A stretch of DNA of 64,000 bases from Sphingomonas nostoxanthinifaciens (GTDB lineage Bacteria > Pseudomonadota > Alphaproteobacteria > Sphingomonadales > Sphingomonadaceae): the NCBI RefSeq assembly GCF_019930585.1, contig NZ_CP082839.1, forward strand, positions 1,054,001 through 1,118,000, in the 5' to 3' direction. Numbering within the stretch: position 1 is the first letter of the stretch; each line of letters begins with the position of its first letter. The notes beneath the pieces are model-generated. The model worked only from the letters and a program-made list of their open reading frames with translations, made no database searches and had not been told where the DNA came from. Shown here one piece after another: positions 50,121 to 58,750 of the stretch. The position numbers and the translations under genes were made by a program.

Positions 50121-51629
50121 ATGGAAGAGCGAACCGACATCGACGTTTTGATCTGCGGAGCCGGCGCGGCTGGTCTGACGCTGGCCATCGACCTGGCACG
50201 GCGGGGTATCTCCTTCCGCATCATCGATCAGGCCGAACGCCCGTTCGGGGGCTCGCGGGGAAAGGGTATCCAACCCCGCACGCAGGAAGTGTTCGAGGAT
50301 CTCGGCATCATCGATCGCGTCATGGCGGCAGGCGGCGTCTACCCGCCGATGCGCGCCTATGAGGCTGACGGCAGCTTCACCGAGCGGCAGGGCTTTCAGG
50401 CACCGCCGACATCGCCGGACGTGCCCTACTTTATTTCGCTGATGATCCCGCAGTTCCTGACCGAAGACGTGATGCGCGAGCGGCTTGCCGAGCTTGGCCA
50501 TGCCGTCGAGTTCGGACACGCGCTGACCGGATTAAAGCACGGCGACGACGGGGTTAGCGCCGACATCGTATCACCGCAGGGTGAGCAGATGATTTATGCG
50601 CGCTACCTCATCGGCGCGGACGGGGGACATAGCTTCGTCAGGAACGCGCTTGGGATCGGTTTCCCCGGCAAAACACTCGGCGTGCGCGCGATCGTCGCCG
50701 ACGTTCGGCTGAGCGGGCTCAACCGCGATGCATGGCACCAGTTCAACGATGGTGACATGGAGCGGCTTGTCGCGATCTGCCCACTTGCCGGCACCAACCT
50801 GTTCCAGGTCCAGGCGCCGATCGCGCTGGAAGGCGATCCCGATCTCTCGGCTGAAGGGCTGGAACGGATGATCGCCGAACGGACCGGCAGGAGCGATATC
50901 GAACTGCGCTCGGTGTCTTGGGCGTCTGCGTACAGGATCAACGCGCGGTTGGCGGACCGCTACGGGGTTGGCCGCGTGTTCCTCATCGGCGACGCCGCCC
51001 ACGTTCATCCGCCGATGGGCGGGCAGGGCCTCAACACCGGCGTGCAGGACGCCTATAATCTGGCATGGAAGCTTGCGGCGGTCCTGGCCGGCGCGCCCGA
51101 CGATCTGCTCGAGACCTACGAGGAGGAACGACGCCCCGTCGCGGCTGATGTTCTTGGGCTTTCGACCCGTTTGCTGGCCGGCGAAAGCCGGCAAGATGCC
51201 ATGCGCCGCGGCGAGGACACCAGTCAGCTCGGTATCCGATACCCAGCATCCTCGCTTTCTCATGATAACGGAAAACGCACGGCATCCCCGCTCGCCGGCG
51301 ACAGGATGCCGGACGCAACCCTGGCGGGCGCTGCGGGCCAACCCCGCCGCCTGTTCGAGTTGCTTGCGGGAGTGCACTGGACGCTGCTGATCGCCGCGCA
51401 CGACTACCGGCCAACCGCTGCGAGGGAAGGCTTACGGGTCGTGACGGTCGGGCCTGGCGCGGAGATACGCGACGTCGCCGACCAGCTGGGTCTCAGCAAC
51501 GGCGGCGGTCTGCTCATTCGTCCCGATGGCTATGTCGGCGCGACGTTCGACAGGATCAGCCTCGATCGGGTCGACGCGTATCTGGCGAAGGCGCTTCCCG
51601 CGCGCGGGCGCGTGTTGCAGGCCGCCTGA
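50121..51629 (+). CDS. FAD-dependent aromatic hydroxylase (PHBH-type monooxygenase)
   Basis: A 502-residue group A flavin monooxygenase. FAD motif: VLICGAGAAGLTLAIDLARR. The DG motif is GADGGHSFVRNALG. The GD motif is RVFLIGDAAHVHPPMGGQGL, followed by NTGVQDAYNLAWKLA. A thioredoxin-like C-terminal domain (WTLLIAAHDYRPTAAREGL) is present, as in phenol and pentachlorophenol hydroxylases. It hydroxylates an aromatic ring using NAD(P)H. The start at 50121 (MEERTDIDVL) follows GAGGAACCCGGT. Operators O3 and O4 flank its promoter, so it belongs to the MarR 1 regulon. Confidence 0.92.
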   Translation: MEERTDIDVLICGAGAAGLTLAIDLARRGISFRIIDQAERPFGGSRGKGIQPRTQEVFEDLGIIDRVMAAGGVYPPMRAYEADGSFTERQGFQAPPTSPDVPYFISLMIPQFLTEDVMRERLAELGHAVEFGHALTGLKHGDDGVSADIVSPQGEQMIYARYLIGADGGHSFVRNALGIGFPGKTLGVRAIVADVRLSGLNRDAWHQFNDGDMERLVAICPLAGTNLFQVQAPIALEGDPDLSAEGLERMIAERTGRSDIELRSVSWASAYRINARLADRYGVGRVFLIGDAAHVHPPMGGQGLNTGVQDAYNLAWKLAAVLAGAPDDLLETYEEERRPVAADVLGLSTRLLAGESRQDAMRRGEDTSQLGIRYPASSLSHDNGKRTASPLAGDRMPDATLAGAAGQPRRLFELLAGVHWTLLIAAHDYRPTAAREGLRVVTVGPGAEIRDVADQLGLSNGGGLLIRPDGYVGATFDRISLDRVDAYLAKALPARGRVLQAA

Positions 51630-52023
51630 TGAGATACTCCCAAGCATCGATCGCGACCGGCGGCATGCCCGTCGGTCCGATCCTCCGTAACGTGCTGTTT
51701 CAGGCGCATGGAGTGATCGTCTCGGCGGCTACTGGGGCTGTTCGCCGTAAGCATCATGACGGCGGCCATGCTGGTCTCAGCTATTCGCGCCTACGTCCGA
51801 TCGGTGCGGGCGTGACAAAATGAACCTGACCGACAGCGTGTGCATGCCGGTCGGGGTCACTACCGCTCATGTGAGACGACAGCAGAACCGCAAAGACGAT
51901 TGCGGCAGCCCGCCTCTGGAGAACATAATGCCGGCCATCGACCGCAACGGCGCCCCACTGTCGGCACCCGATCAGGCTATCGGACATGATGGGGCCATCG
52001 GTCGAACCAGGAAGGAACAGCGT
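51630..52023. other. Intergenic stretch with remnants
   Basis: About 390 bp without a convincing gene. Frames of up to 64 codons follow the monooxygenase stop (QAHGVIVSAATGAVRRKHHD) but lack a ribosome site and known motif. AGGAAGGAACAGCG at 52009-52023 is the ribosome site of the following protease gene. Confidence 0.45.
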
Positions 52024-53016
52024 TTGACGGCTGTTTCGAACGTACGGGACGAGCCAAAGTCGCTTCACGCGCGGCATCGGTCGCGGTGGCTCACTCTGGG
52101 CGCGAGAGCGCCGCTGTTGGCTGCGATCGCCTGCGCCGTTGTTGCCGGGGCGCAGGCGCCGGTCGTCCCCAAGCCCCTGCGTGCGCCCGAGTTCAGGCTG
52201 TCGGGTGACCGCGTGGTTTTGCCTATCGTATGGTCCGCGAGTACCCGTTGATCGAAAGCCGGATCGCCGGCGTCAAGGGCAAGCTCATGCTTGACACCGG
52301 AATAGACCAGGCGCTGGCCGTCAACGACCATCGCGTTCCCCTGCCGCCAGGGCAGCCGATCGGAACCGGTCATTTCGGCAGCGGTCAGTCTTTCCCAATG
52401 CGCCTAAGCACGTCCGTGCCCGATGTCCAAGTGGCGCATCTGCAATTCCCGAAGGTAACGCACGTGCAAACCAAGGACGCCACGCAGCTGGAGCACATCA
52501 CGCCCGACTTCGTCGGCTGGCTCGGCTATTACTTCTGGCAGGGCTACGCGATGAAGGTCGATTATGCCCGGTCGCAAGCGACCTTCTACAAGGGTTCGCC
52601 CGAGGCTTATCTGGCCGGGGAAAAGGTCATTGGGATCATCCCGTTCGAGGTGAGCAAGCTTCCCAACCATCCATTGGTCCACGTCCGCATCGGCGGCATG
52701 GAGGCGAGGGCGGCGTTCGACACCGGCCAATATGGGGACGGTCTTCACGGATGAGGCGACGAGGCGTCAACTGCTGGCCGACGGCACGCTGAAACCGGGT
52801 TCCAAGGAGGGCTCCTACGATCTCACCGGCATCGAGTTCGGCGGAAAGCGCTATCCGGGCGTGGATCACATGGATGTTCAAACGACCCCGTTTCCTGCGG
52901 CATCGGCCATCGGCATCGACGAGCCTACGATCGTCACGATCGGCTACGGCTTCCTGCGGCAATACAAGACCGTGTGGGACTATCGCTTGAAGCGCATCTA
53001 TTTGCTGGCGCGCTGA
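52024..53016 (+). pseudogene. Exported retropepsin-like aspartic protease, two frameshifts
   Basis: TTG 52024 starts a signal peptide (ARAPLLAAIACAVVAGAQA). Near 52225 the frame moves to MVREYPLIESRIAGVKGKL, MLDTGIDQALAVNDH, the first DTG catalytic motif, then WLGYYFWQGYAMKVDYARSQ. Another DTG is in GGMEARAAFDTGQ; after a further shift near 52730 the end is GTVFTDEATRRQLLADG and YGFLRQYKTVWDYRLKRIYL to 53016. Full length is about 330 residues, a bilobal retropepsin-like secreted protease. Two single-base shifts make it inactive as read. It precedes M61 by 4 bp. Confidence 0.7.
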
Positions 53017-53020
53017 CGGC

Positions 53021-54964
53021 ATGAAAACCATTTTAGCGGGTCGCATGTTCGGGTTGTGGGCCGTTCGGTGTCGGCTGAAGACCGCAGTCGCCTTGACGGT
53101 ATCAGTCTTCCTGGCGGTATCGCTTGCCGCACAGGCTGCTTCGCCATTGACGGTAGCTCGCACAGCATTGCCGGCCTGGTCGGAGAAGCCGTTCCGCGGA
53201 ACGATCGAGCTGGACGTGGATGCGAGCGACACGGTGCATGGCATCGTCAAGACGCATGAGACGATCCCGGTGCAGCGAACCGGAGACGTGACCCTGCTCT
53301 ACCCGGAATGGGAGACGGCCAGTCATGCTCCCACCGTGCCGGTCGCATCGCTCGCGGGCCTGACGATCAGGATCGATGGCCGCCGGGTGGAATGGCGCCG
53401 CGATCCCCTCGACGTCCATGTCTTCCATATTTCCGTGCCGGCGGGCGCCGAGCAGCTGGCAGTCGACCTGCAATATATCGCCGATCGCGGTACTTTGCGT
53501 GAAGGCATGCTCAGCGTGCCATGGCAACGCGTGCTGCTCTACCCGGCCGGCTGGTCCGTCGCGACCATCCGCGTCGCCGCCAGCTTGCGCGTCCCGACCG
53601 GGCTCACGACCGTCACCTCGCTCGACCAGACACACTCGGACGGCAGCCTCATGCGCTTCGCCCCGACCTCGCTCGAGCGACTCGTCGATGCGCCGTTCTA
53701 TGCCGCCCGCCATGCGCGCACCATCGACCTTATGCCCGGCGACCCGCAGCCGGTTCGGCTCGACATCCTTGCCGAAGACCCCGCTTTGCTTGCCGCCAGC
53801 AACGCGGAGATCGCCAAGCTGCGCGCGCTGATGACGCAAACGCGTCGACTGATGGGGCCCGCGCCGTTCCGGCATTACGACGCGATCGTCGCGCTCGACG
53901 ACGGCCCTGGCGCGGGCGGGATCGAGCATCTCGAAGAGGGCGAGAACATCCTGCCCACACACTACTTTCTTGATCCCGCCAAGCAGCTCGCCAACCGCGA
54001 CCTGATCGCGCACGAGCTTGTCCATGCCTGGAACGGCCGATTCCGGCAGCCTGCCGACCTGTGGACCCCGACCTTCAACCAGCCGGTCGGTGGTAGCCTG
54101 TTATGGGTGTACGAAGGGCAAACCGAGTTTTGGGGACGCGTTCTGGCGGCTCGATCCGGCCTGCGAACCCGGCAGGAGACACTGGACAAGCTGGCGCTCG
54201 ACGCCGCTCTCGTCGCCAACCGGCCAGGCCGGGCCTGGAAATCACTTGCCGACAGCACCAACGACGCGATCTACATGGCCGGCCACCATGTCGGCTGGCG
54301 CGATTGGCAACGCCGGGAGGACTATTATCCCGAAGGCGTGCTGCTCTGGCTGGACGTCGACGCCCGCCTGCGCGAACTGAGTGGTGGTCGGCGAGGGTTG
54401 GACGACTTCGCGGCGCTGTTCTTCCATGCGGTGAAACCCGATGGAACGGTCAGCACCTATACCTTCGAGGATGTGTGCCGCACGCTGGACATGGTCGCCC
54501 ATGACGATTGGTCGGCGTTCCTCATGCGACACCTCCAGAGCCATGACGATGCCGATGCGATGGCCGGGCTGACCAGGGCAGGTTGGCGACTGATCTACAC
54601 CAGCGCGCCGACCGAGAGCTTCCGCCAGGACGAAGCGGAGAATGGCGGTATCGACCTTACATATTCCATCGGTGCCGTGGTCGGGGACGACGGACGGGTA
54701 GAAAGTGTTGCCTGGGACGGTCCAGCATTCCGTGCGGGTCTGACGCCGGGTATGCGGCTGTTGGCAATCGGGGCATCTCCATTCTCGATCGATGCTCTTC
54801 GGCAAGCCGTTTCAAAAACGCCGAGTTCGCCGCTGATCCTTACAGCAGGAACAGATCACACTGGCCGGAAAATCACCGTCGTTTATGACGGGGGCCTCCG
54901 GTACCCGAAACTGGAGCGGCTTGAAGGAGTGACAGATCGTCTGTCGACCCTCCTCGCACCTTGA
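53021..54964 (+). CDS. M61 family metallopeptidase (glycyl aminopeptidase type)
   Basis: A 647-residue exported protease: signal segment RLKTAVALTVSVFLAVSLAA. The zinc site is RDLIAHELVHAWNGR (HExxH) and the third ligand Glu is in VYEGQTEFWGRVLAA. The N-terminal beta domain (LTIRIDGRRVEWRRDPLDVH) and C-terminal PDZ domain (AFRAGLTPGMRLLAIGA) complete the M61 plan. Enzymes of this type trim N-terminal Gly/Ala. ATG 53021 starts 4 bp after the retropepsin stop. Its 3' end overlaps the end of a convergent marR gene by 92 bp. Confidence 0.92.
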   Translation: MKTILAGRMFGLWAVRCRLKTAVALTVSVFLAVSLAAQAASPLTVARTALPAWSEKPFRGTIELDVDASDTVHGIVKTHETIPVQRTGDVTLLYPEWETASHAPTVPVASLAGLTIRIDGRRVEWRRDPLDVHVFHISVPAGAEQLAVDLQYIADRGTLREGMLSVPWQRVLLYPAGWSVATIRVAASLRVPTGLTTVTSLDQTHSDGSLMRFAPTSLERLVDAPFYAARHARTIDLMPGDPQPVRLDILAEDPALLAASNAEIAKLRALMTQTRRLMGPAPFRHYDAIVALDDGPGAGGIEHLEEGENILPTHYFLDPAKQLANRDLIAHELVHAWNGRFRQPADLWTPTFNQPVGGSLLWVYEGQTEFWGRVLAARSGLRTRQETLDKLALDAALVANRPGRAWKSLADSTNDAIYMAGHHVGWRDWQRREDYYPEGVLLWLDVDARLRELSGGRRGLDDFAALFFHAVKPDGTVSTYTFEDVCRTLDMVAHDDWSAFLMRHLQSHDDADAMAGLTRAGWRLIYTSAPTESFRQDEAENGGIDLTYSIGAVVGDDGRVESVAWDGPAFRAGLTPGMRLLAIGASPFSIDALRQAVSKTPSSPLILTAGTDHTGRKITVVYDGGLRYPKLERLEGVTDRLSTLLAP

Positions 54965-55409
54965 TGAACTGCGCTTCGGCGAGCCGATCAAGGATCGAGA
55001 TCGCCGCCCGGAGCATGTCTCGTTCACCGGGGGACAACTGGCTCTGAATGGCGTGCTCGATCCGAGATGTGCGCACTTGGCGCTCCTGCGCAAGTGCGGC
55101 ACAGCCAGCGGGGGAGATTTTCACCAGACGGCTCCGGCGGTCAGAAGGATCGGCGCCCTGATGCACCAGTCCGTCCGTATCTAGCCCCGCCACCACCAAC
55201 CGCATCGTTTGATGGGTCACGCCGCGCTTCTCGGCCAAGCCGGCGACGTTCATCGGGCCGAGCCGGTGAAGAAGATCGAGCGCTTCGGACTGCGCCGACC
55301 GCACCGTACCTGTATCCTGCCGAATGACGCGCACAAAGGCGCTGACGCTTCGCCGGAGATCATTTGCCAACCGAGCTTCGTCCGATCGGTCTCCATTCGC
55401 CTCGCTCAT
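54873..55409 (-). CDS. MarR family transcriptional regulator 2
   Basis: A 178-residue winged-helix regulator from MSEANGDRSDEARLANDLRR. DNA-binding: LGPMNVAGLAEKRGVTHQTM, RLVVAGLDTDGLVHQG, wing DPSDRRSRLVKISPAG. The last 30 residues overlap the M61 gene on the other strand and may be an extension. Start ATG at 55409 overlaps the stop of the SnoaL gene (ATGA), so the two are one operon. Not related closely to MarR 1 and no GTGCATTATGCAC site is nearby. Confidence 0.85.
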   Translation of the reverse strand: MSEANGDRSDEARLANDLRRSVSAFVRVIRQDTGTVRSAQSEALDLLHRLGPMNVAGLAEKRGVTHQTMRLVVAGLDTDGLVHQGADPSDRRSRLVKISPAGCAALAQERQVRTSRIEHAIQSQLSPGERDMLRAAISILDRLAEAQFIKVRGGSTDDLSLLQAAPVSGTGGPRHKRR

Positions 55410-55831
55410 ATATCGGCTAGTGCTGTTGCAAACTGGCGAGCACGGTCGAGAGAACTGTTGATACCCCAATGCTCGATATAGCGACCTTCTGCGACCCGCA
55501 CGATATCAATGACGTCGATGCTGACCGGCTTGCCCGTAGCCTTAACCCCGAATAGCGGCCCGGCATGAACGCCCGAGATGGTCTTGCGCGTGGTCACCTT
55601 GTCACCTTCCTCAACCTGATCGTGGATCGTGACCTTCAATCCGGCCAGCGCCGGGCGGAGGACGTTTTCAAACGTGTTCCACATGCTCTCGGCGCCATCG
55701 GACGCGCCCGGCGGAGCAGATCGGTTTATAAACCCCGGCGCGATCAGCGCCTCGAAGGCGGAACGATCACCGCCTGCAATGACTTCCTCGTTGAACCGGC
55801 GAACCACCTTTTTCGCATCGTGCATCGGCAT
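55406..55831 (-). CDS. SnoaL-like ester cyclase family protein
   Basis: A 141-residue NTF2-fold protein. MPMHDAKKVVRRFNEEVIAG, GDRSAFEALIAPGFINRSAP, then WNTFENVLRPALAGLKVTIH and DIVRVAEGRYIEHWGI have the SnoaL polyketide-cyclase-like pattern. GGAGG lies 5 bp before the ATG at 55831. The start further up at 55912 lacks one. Activity on a polyketide is not implied. It is translationally coupled to MarR 2. Confidence 0.82.
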   Translation of the reverse strand: MPMHDAKKVVRRFNEEVIAGGDRSAFEALIAPGFINRSAPPGASDGAESMWNTFENVLRPALAGLKVTIHDQVEEGDKVTTRKTISGVHAGPLFGVKATGKPVSIDVIDIVRVAEGRYIEHWGINSSLDRARQFATALADI

Positions 55832-56011
55832 GGAGACCTCCGTTGGGAGTGCGCATATACAGGTATGCTGTGCGTCTTCAAGATTTCGCCATTGGCGGTG
55901 TTTCCCGATCAATTATCGTTTGAGGGAAGGGAGCCGGCCTGGTAGCCGAGTGATGAACTGCCTCAGGAGCCGATCGCCGGTTTAGGCGATCAGCTCTCCG
56001 ACGGTGAATAG

Positions 56012-56040
56012 GACCGGCACATGACCGTGCGGTTTTTTTC
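56012..56040 (+). terminator. Orphan intrinsic terminator
   Basis: ACCGGCAC and GTGCGGT pair with one bulge around ATGACC and are followed by a run of seven or more T. No plus-strand gene ends nearby, so the gene it served has been lost. The 370 bp around it hold no other supported feature. Confidence 0.5.
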
Positions 56041-56286
56041 GTCTGGTTCCTGCTAGGTGTCGTCATCAATCCTGCGACGGCGATATTCTACTCCGTACGC
56101 CGCGCATTTTTGATCGCAGTCATATGGGTTATGCCGATGGGAGCACCTCGTGCCATGCATGCCATGTCGAGCCATTTGACATCCAAACGCTAACAGGCCG
56201 TTCTTCGGATGTGCGCGAATAGTAGGTATCATGAAGGTGTCGCACACTTGTTGGCTCGACGGTGTGCATTCGAGCCGCTGCCTGCC

Positions 56287-56853
56287 TCAGCCCTTGGGAA
56301 CGAACAACGCCGTTTTCCCATCGGCACCGTTGCGAAATATGGGAGCACCGTCACCGGCCAATGCTTGTGCCATGTCATGCTTCAGCACCGTCACGTTGGG
56401 CATGGCGGTGTAGAAACGCCAGCCGGTCAGGTCCGACTTGCCGATTGTAGCAAGCATGTACCCCTCGGTTGGAGCGGCCTTGCCCGCCTTGGCGGCATCG
56501 ATCGCCTTCATCATGTCCACAACCGGCAGGACCACTGCAATAGGCTGACCTTTCTTGACTGGCAGGGCCTTGCGCTGGCGGCCGGCGGTGTCGCTGCCCC
56601 AAAGCTCATAGTCATCATCACCGCTGATCGTTCCGAGGTCGCAATATGGCCGCTGGGCCGCTGCCTGGTAGTCCAGGTGCATCAGCTTCGGCATCACGCT
56701 CATAGAGACGATTAGGTCGGCATCCGCCTGGATGGCCGGGTTGATTGCCCGTACGCTGGCGCCCTGATCCGCAGATACGGCACATTCGGCGTATGCCGCC
56801 CCGGCCGTGGCCATGCCGACCACCACCATCGATCCCCGAATCAATCGCTTCAT
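56287..56853 (-). CDS. Exported hypothetical protein
   Basis: A 188-residue protein with a signal peptide (MKRLIRGSMVVVGMATAGAA, cut after AYA). The mature part has ECAVSADQGASVRAINPAIQ, YCDLGTISGDDDYELWGSDT, ALPVKKGQPIAVVLPVVDMM and FYTAMPNVTVLKHDMAQALA. The first Cys and YCD Cys may pair. No family recognised. GGAGGGGTGAC 5 bp upstream is a strong ribosome site. Single gene. Confidence 0.75.
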   Translation of the reverse strand: MKRLIRGSMVVVGMATAGAAYAECAVSADQGASVRAINPAIQADADLIVSMSVMPKLMHLDYQAAAQRPYCDLGTISGDDDYELWGSDTAGRQRKALPVKKGQPIAVVLPVVDMMKAIDAAKAGKAAPTEGYMLATIGKSDLTGWRFYTAMPNVTVLKHDMAQALAGDGAPIFRNGADGKTALFVPKG

Positions 56854-56934
56854 GTCACCCCTCCTGCCGGGAACACGGTCGGCCGTTATGTCTTTTTGGC
56901 CAACTGGCCTGCCCCATTAGGGTGGTCAACCTGG

Positions 56935-57128
56935 TAATTTAGGGTTCCGGGCGAGGCAAGACGGCTTCGGGGGCTGGCGGCAGGTATCCTCGGCGATGCA
57001 ACGCCCTTGCCGCCGATCGGCATCGCATAGACGCCATGCTGGAGGATGACGTCTTTCACCATCACCTCATTGTCGATGAAGTAGGTCGGGCGCAGGATCG
57101 TCGCGCTGAAGTCCATCGCCGCCAGCAT
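56935..57128 (-). pseudogene. NmrA-type NAD(P)-binding protein remnant
   Basis: The minus strand from 57128 reads AAMDFSATILRPTYFIDNEV, MVKDVILQHGVYAMPIGGKG and VASPRI. LPATILRPAYFMDN and DVILxxGVYxMPIGxKG are typical mid-protein segments of NmrA/atypical SDR proteins. Both the Rossmann start and the end are missing. It lies head to head with a truncated lysR with only 2 bp between them. Confidence 0.65.
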
Positions 57129-57130
57129 CC

Positions 57131-58023
57131 GCTCGGCGCCGTCTGCTTGCCCTTGCCGACTTTACGCTCGTCGCTCGCCACGGCGGCTTCGGCAAAGCTG
57201 CTCGCGCCGCGCGGCGCCCCAAAGCAACATTGTCCCGGCGCGTAGCCGAACTAGAAGCGAGGCTGGGCCTACGCCTGTTTGAACGCGGTAGCCGCGACCT
57301 CAAGCTGACCGAGGAAGGACGGGCGCTGTACGAGCGCGCCGGCGCGCTGCTGACCGAACTTGAGGAGACGTCTGCGGCGATCGCGTCGGGTAGCGAGCGG
57401 GTGCGGGGCCGGCTGCGGATCAGCGTGCCTTTATTGTTCGGGCAGGTGGCAATGGGGCAGCTGGCCGCTGATTTTGCCCGGCAATATCCTGACGTTCGGC
57501 TGGAGGTGACGACCGACGACCGTGCCGTCGATATGATCGAGGAAGGCTGCGACCTCGTGATCCGGGTCGATCCCGCTGCCGACGAAGCGCTGGTAGGACG
57601 CCCCTTCCTCCATGACCGGCTTGTGGTGGCGGCTGCGCCCGACCTGCCGTGGGCAACAGGTGCGACCGTGCCCGGCGCGGTGCGCGGCGGCGATGCCACT
57701 CGAAGCTGGAAGGTGATCGCGCCAGACGGACCGGTGGAGATCATGTCGATCCTATCCTGCGTCTGTCATCGATGATCATGATCCGCGATGCTGTGCGCGT
57801 CGGCGCAGGCGCGGCGCGCCTGCCGCTGTCGCTGGTCAGCCGCGATATCGCAAGCGGCAGATTGGTGCATCGGGGCGACGTGGCCGGCTCCGACATCGCG
57901 CTTTGGGCGCTCTATCCGACCCGCCGGCTACTCAACGCCAGGGTGTCCGCCTTCCTTGAGCTCCTGCGACGATCTTTCCCCACTGGAATGCCGGAAGAAC
58001 TTGCCGGCTATGTCGACGGTTAA
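57131..58023 (+). pseudogene. LysR family regulator, 5'-truncated and frameshifted
   Basis: From about 57131 the frame reads RRLLALADFTLVARHGGFGK, AARAARRPKATLSRRVAELE and ARLGLRLFERGSRDLKLTEE, the LysR helix-turn-helix, but without a start codon. The substrate domain continues to LRISVPLLFGQVAMGQLAAD and VVAAAPDLPWATG. Near 57735 the frame shifts; DPILRLSSMIMIRDAVRVGA and DIALWALYPTRRLLNARVSA end the protein at 58023. Without its promoter and start it cannot be functional. The NmrA remnant behind it was probably its divergent target. Confidence 0.75.
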
Positions 58024-58196
58024 GAAAGCCCGAATCCTGCCGCGCCTTGTAGTGAGACCTGCACAACCGCGTTCGTGATCAGTCCGTTTTGCCCTCGGCC
58101 GAAGGCCTGAGCGTCTTGAAATTGCTTTACGGGGTCGCCTACCGTGCTGCGGACACGTTGTAGGCGCGACGACCAGAACCGTCACGGTAAAACACC

Positions 58197-58699
58197 ATGC
58201 GCGCCGTGAAGGGAATGACGACGATGATGCTACCGCTAGTCCTTGCATTGGCCGCCGCCGGCATGTCCGGAGCTTCGATGCAAAAATCGACGAAAGCGGA
58301 TGTAGCCGTGTCCGCAGATCGTCGCGCTATCGAAGGGTTGCTGGCGACCTATATCAAGGCAGTCTCGACAAGAAACCAGCATTGTTCGAGACGCTGCTTC
58401 TCAACAAGAACGTGCCCTTCGCCTATGTTCCCGACGACAGCGCTGCGGTCGCGCGAAAGGGTACCGCTGATTACGAAGCGTTCCGAAAGGGGGTATTCGA
58501 AGGCGAAGCATTCACCCAAAGCTTTCGCGACGTGAGCATTGCGCAGGACGGCAATGTTGCCGACGTTCGCCTCGTGTTCGTCAATACCAGCCCGGGATCA
58601 ACCTCTTGGGGATGGAAGACGATGCAACTCCTTAAGATCAACGGAAGCTGGAAGATTGCCAGCGAGTTCTTCACCAGTCATGCAGGCGCCCCACGCTAG
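58197..58699 (+). pseudogene. Exported NTF2-like protein, one frameshift
   Basis: ATG 58197 (or 58215, MTTMMLPLVLALAAAGMSG) starts a signal peptide, then ADRRAIEGLLATYIKAVSTR. Near 58372 the frame shifts and continues as LFETLLLNKNVPFAYVPDD, GVFEGEAFTQSFRDVSIAQD, and WGWKTMQLLKINGSWKIASE to TAG 58699. The join gives a normal 167-residue NTF2/DUF4440-like exported protein. A single-base change, real or sequencing error. Confidence 0.65.
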
Positions 58700-58750
58700 G
58701 CACCTCGACGGCTACTCAAATGCGAAATTGGCAGAGGGCCGGCTGCACGG

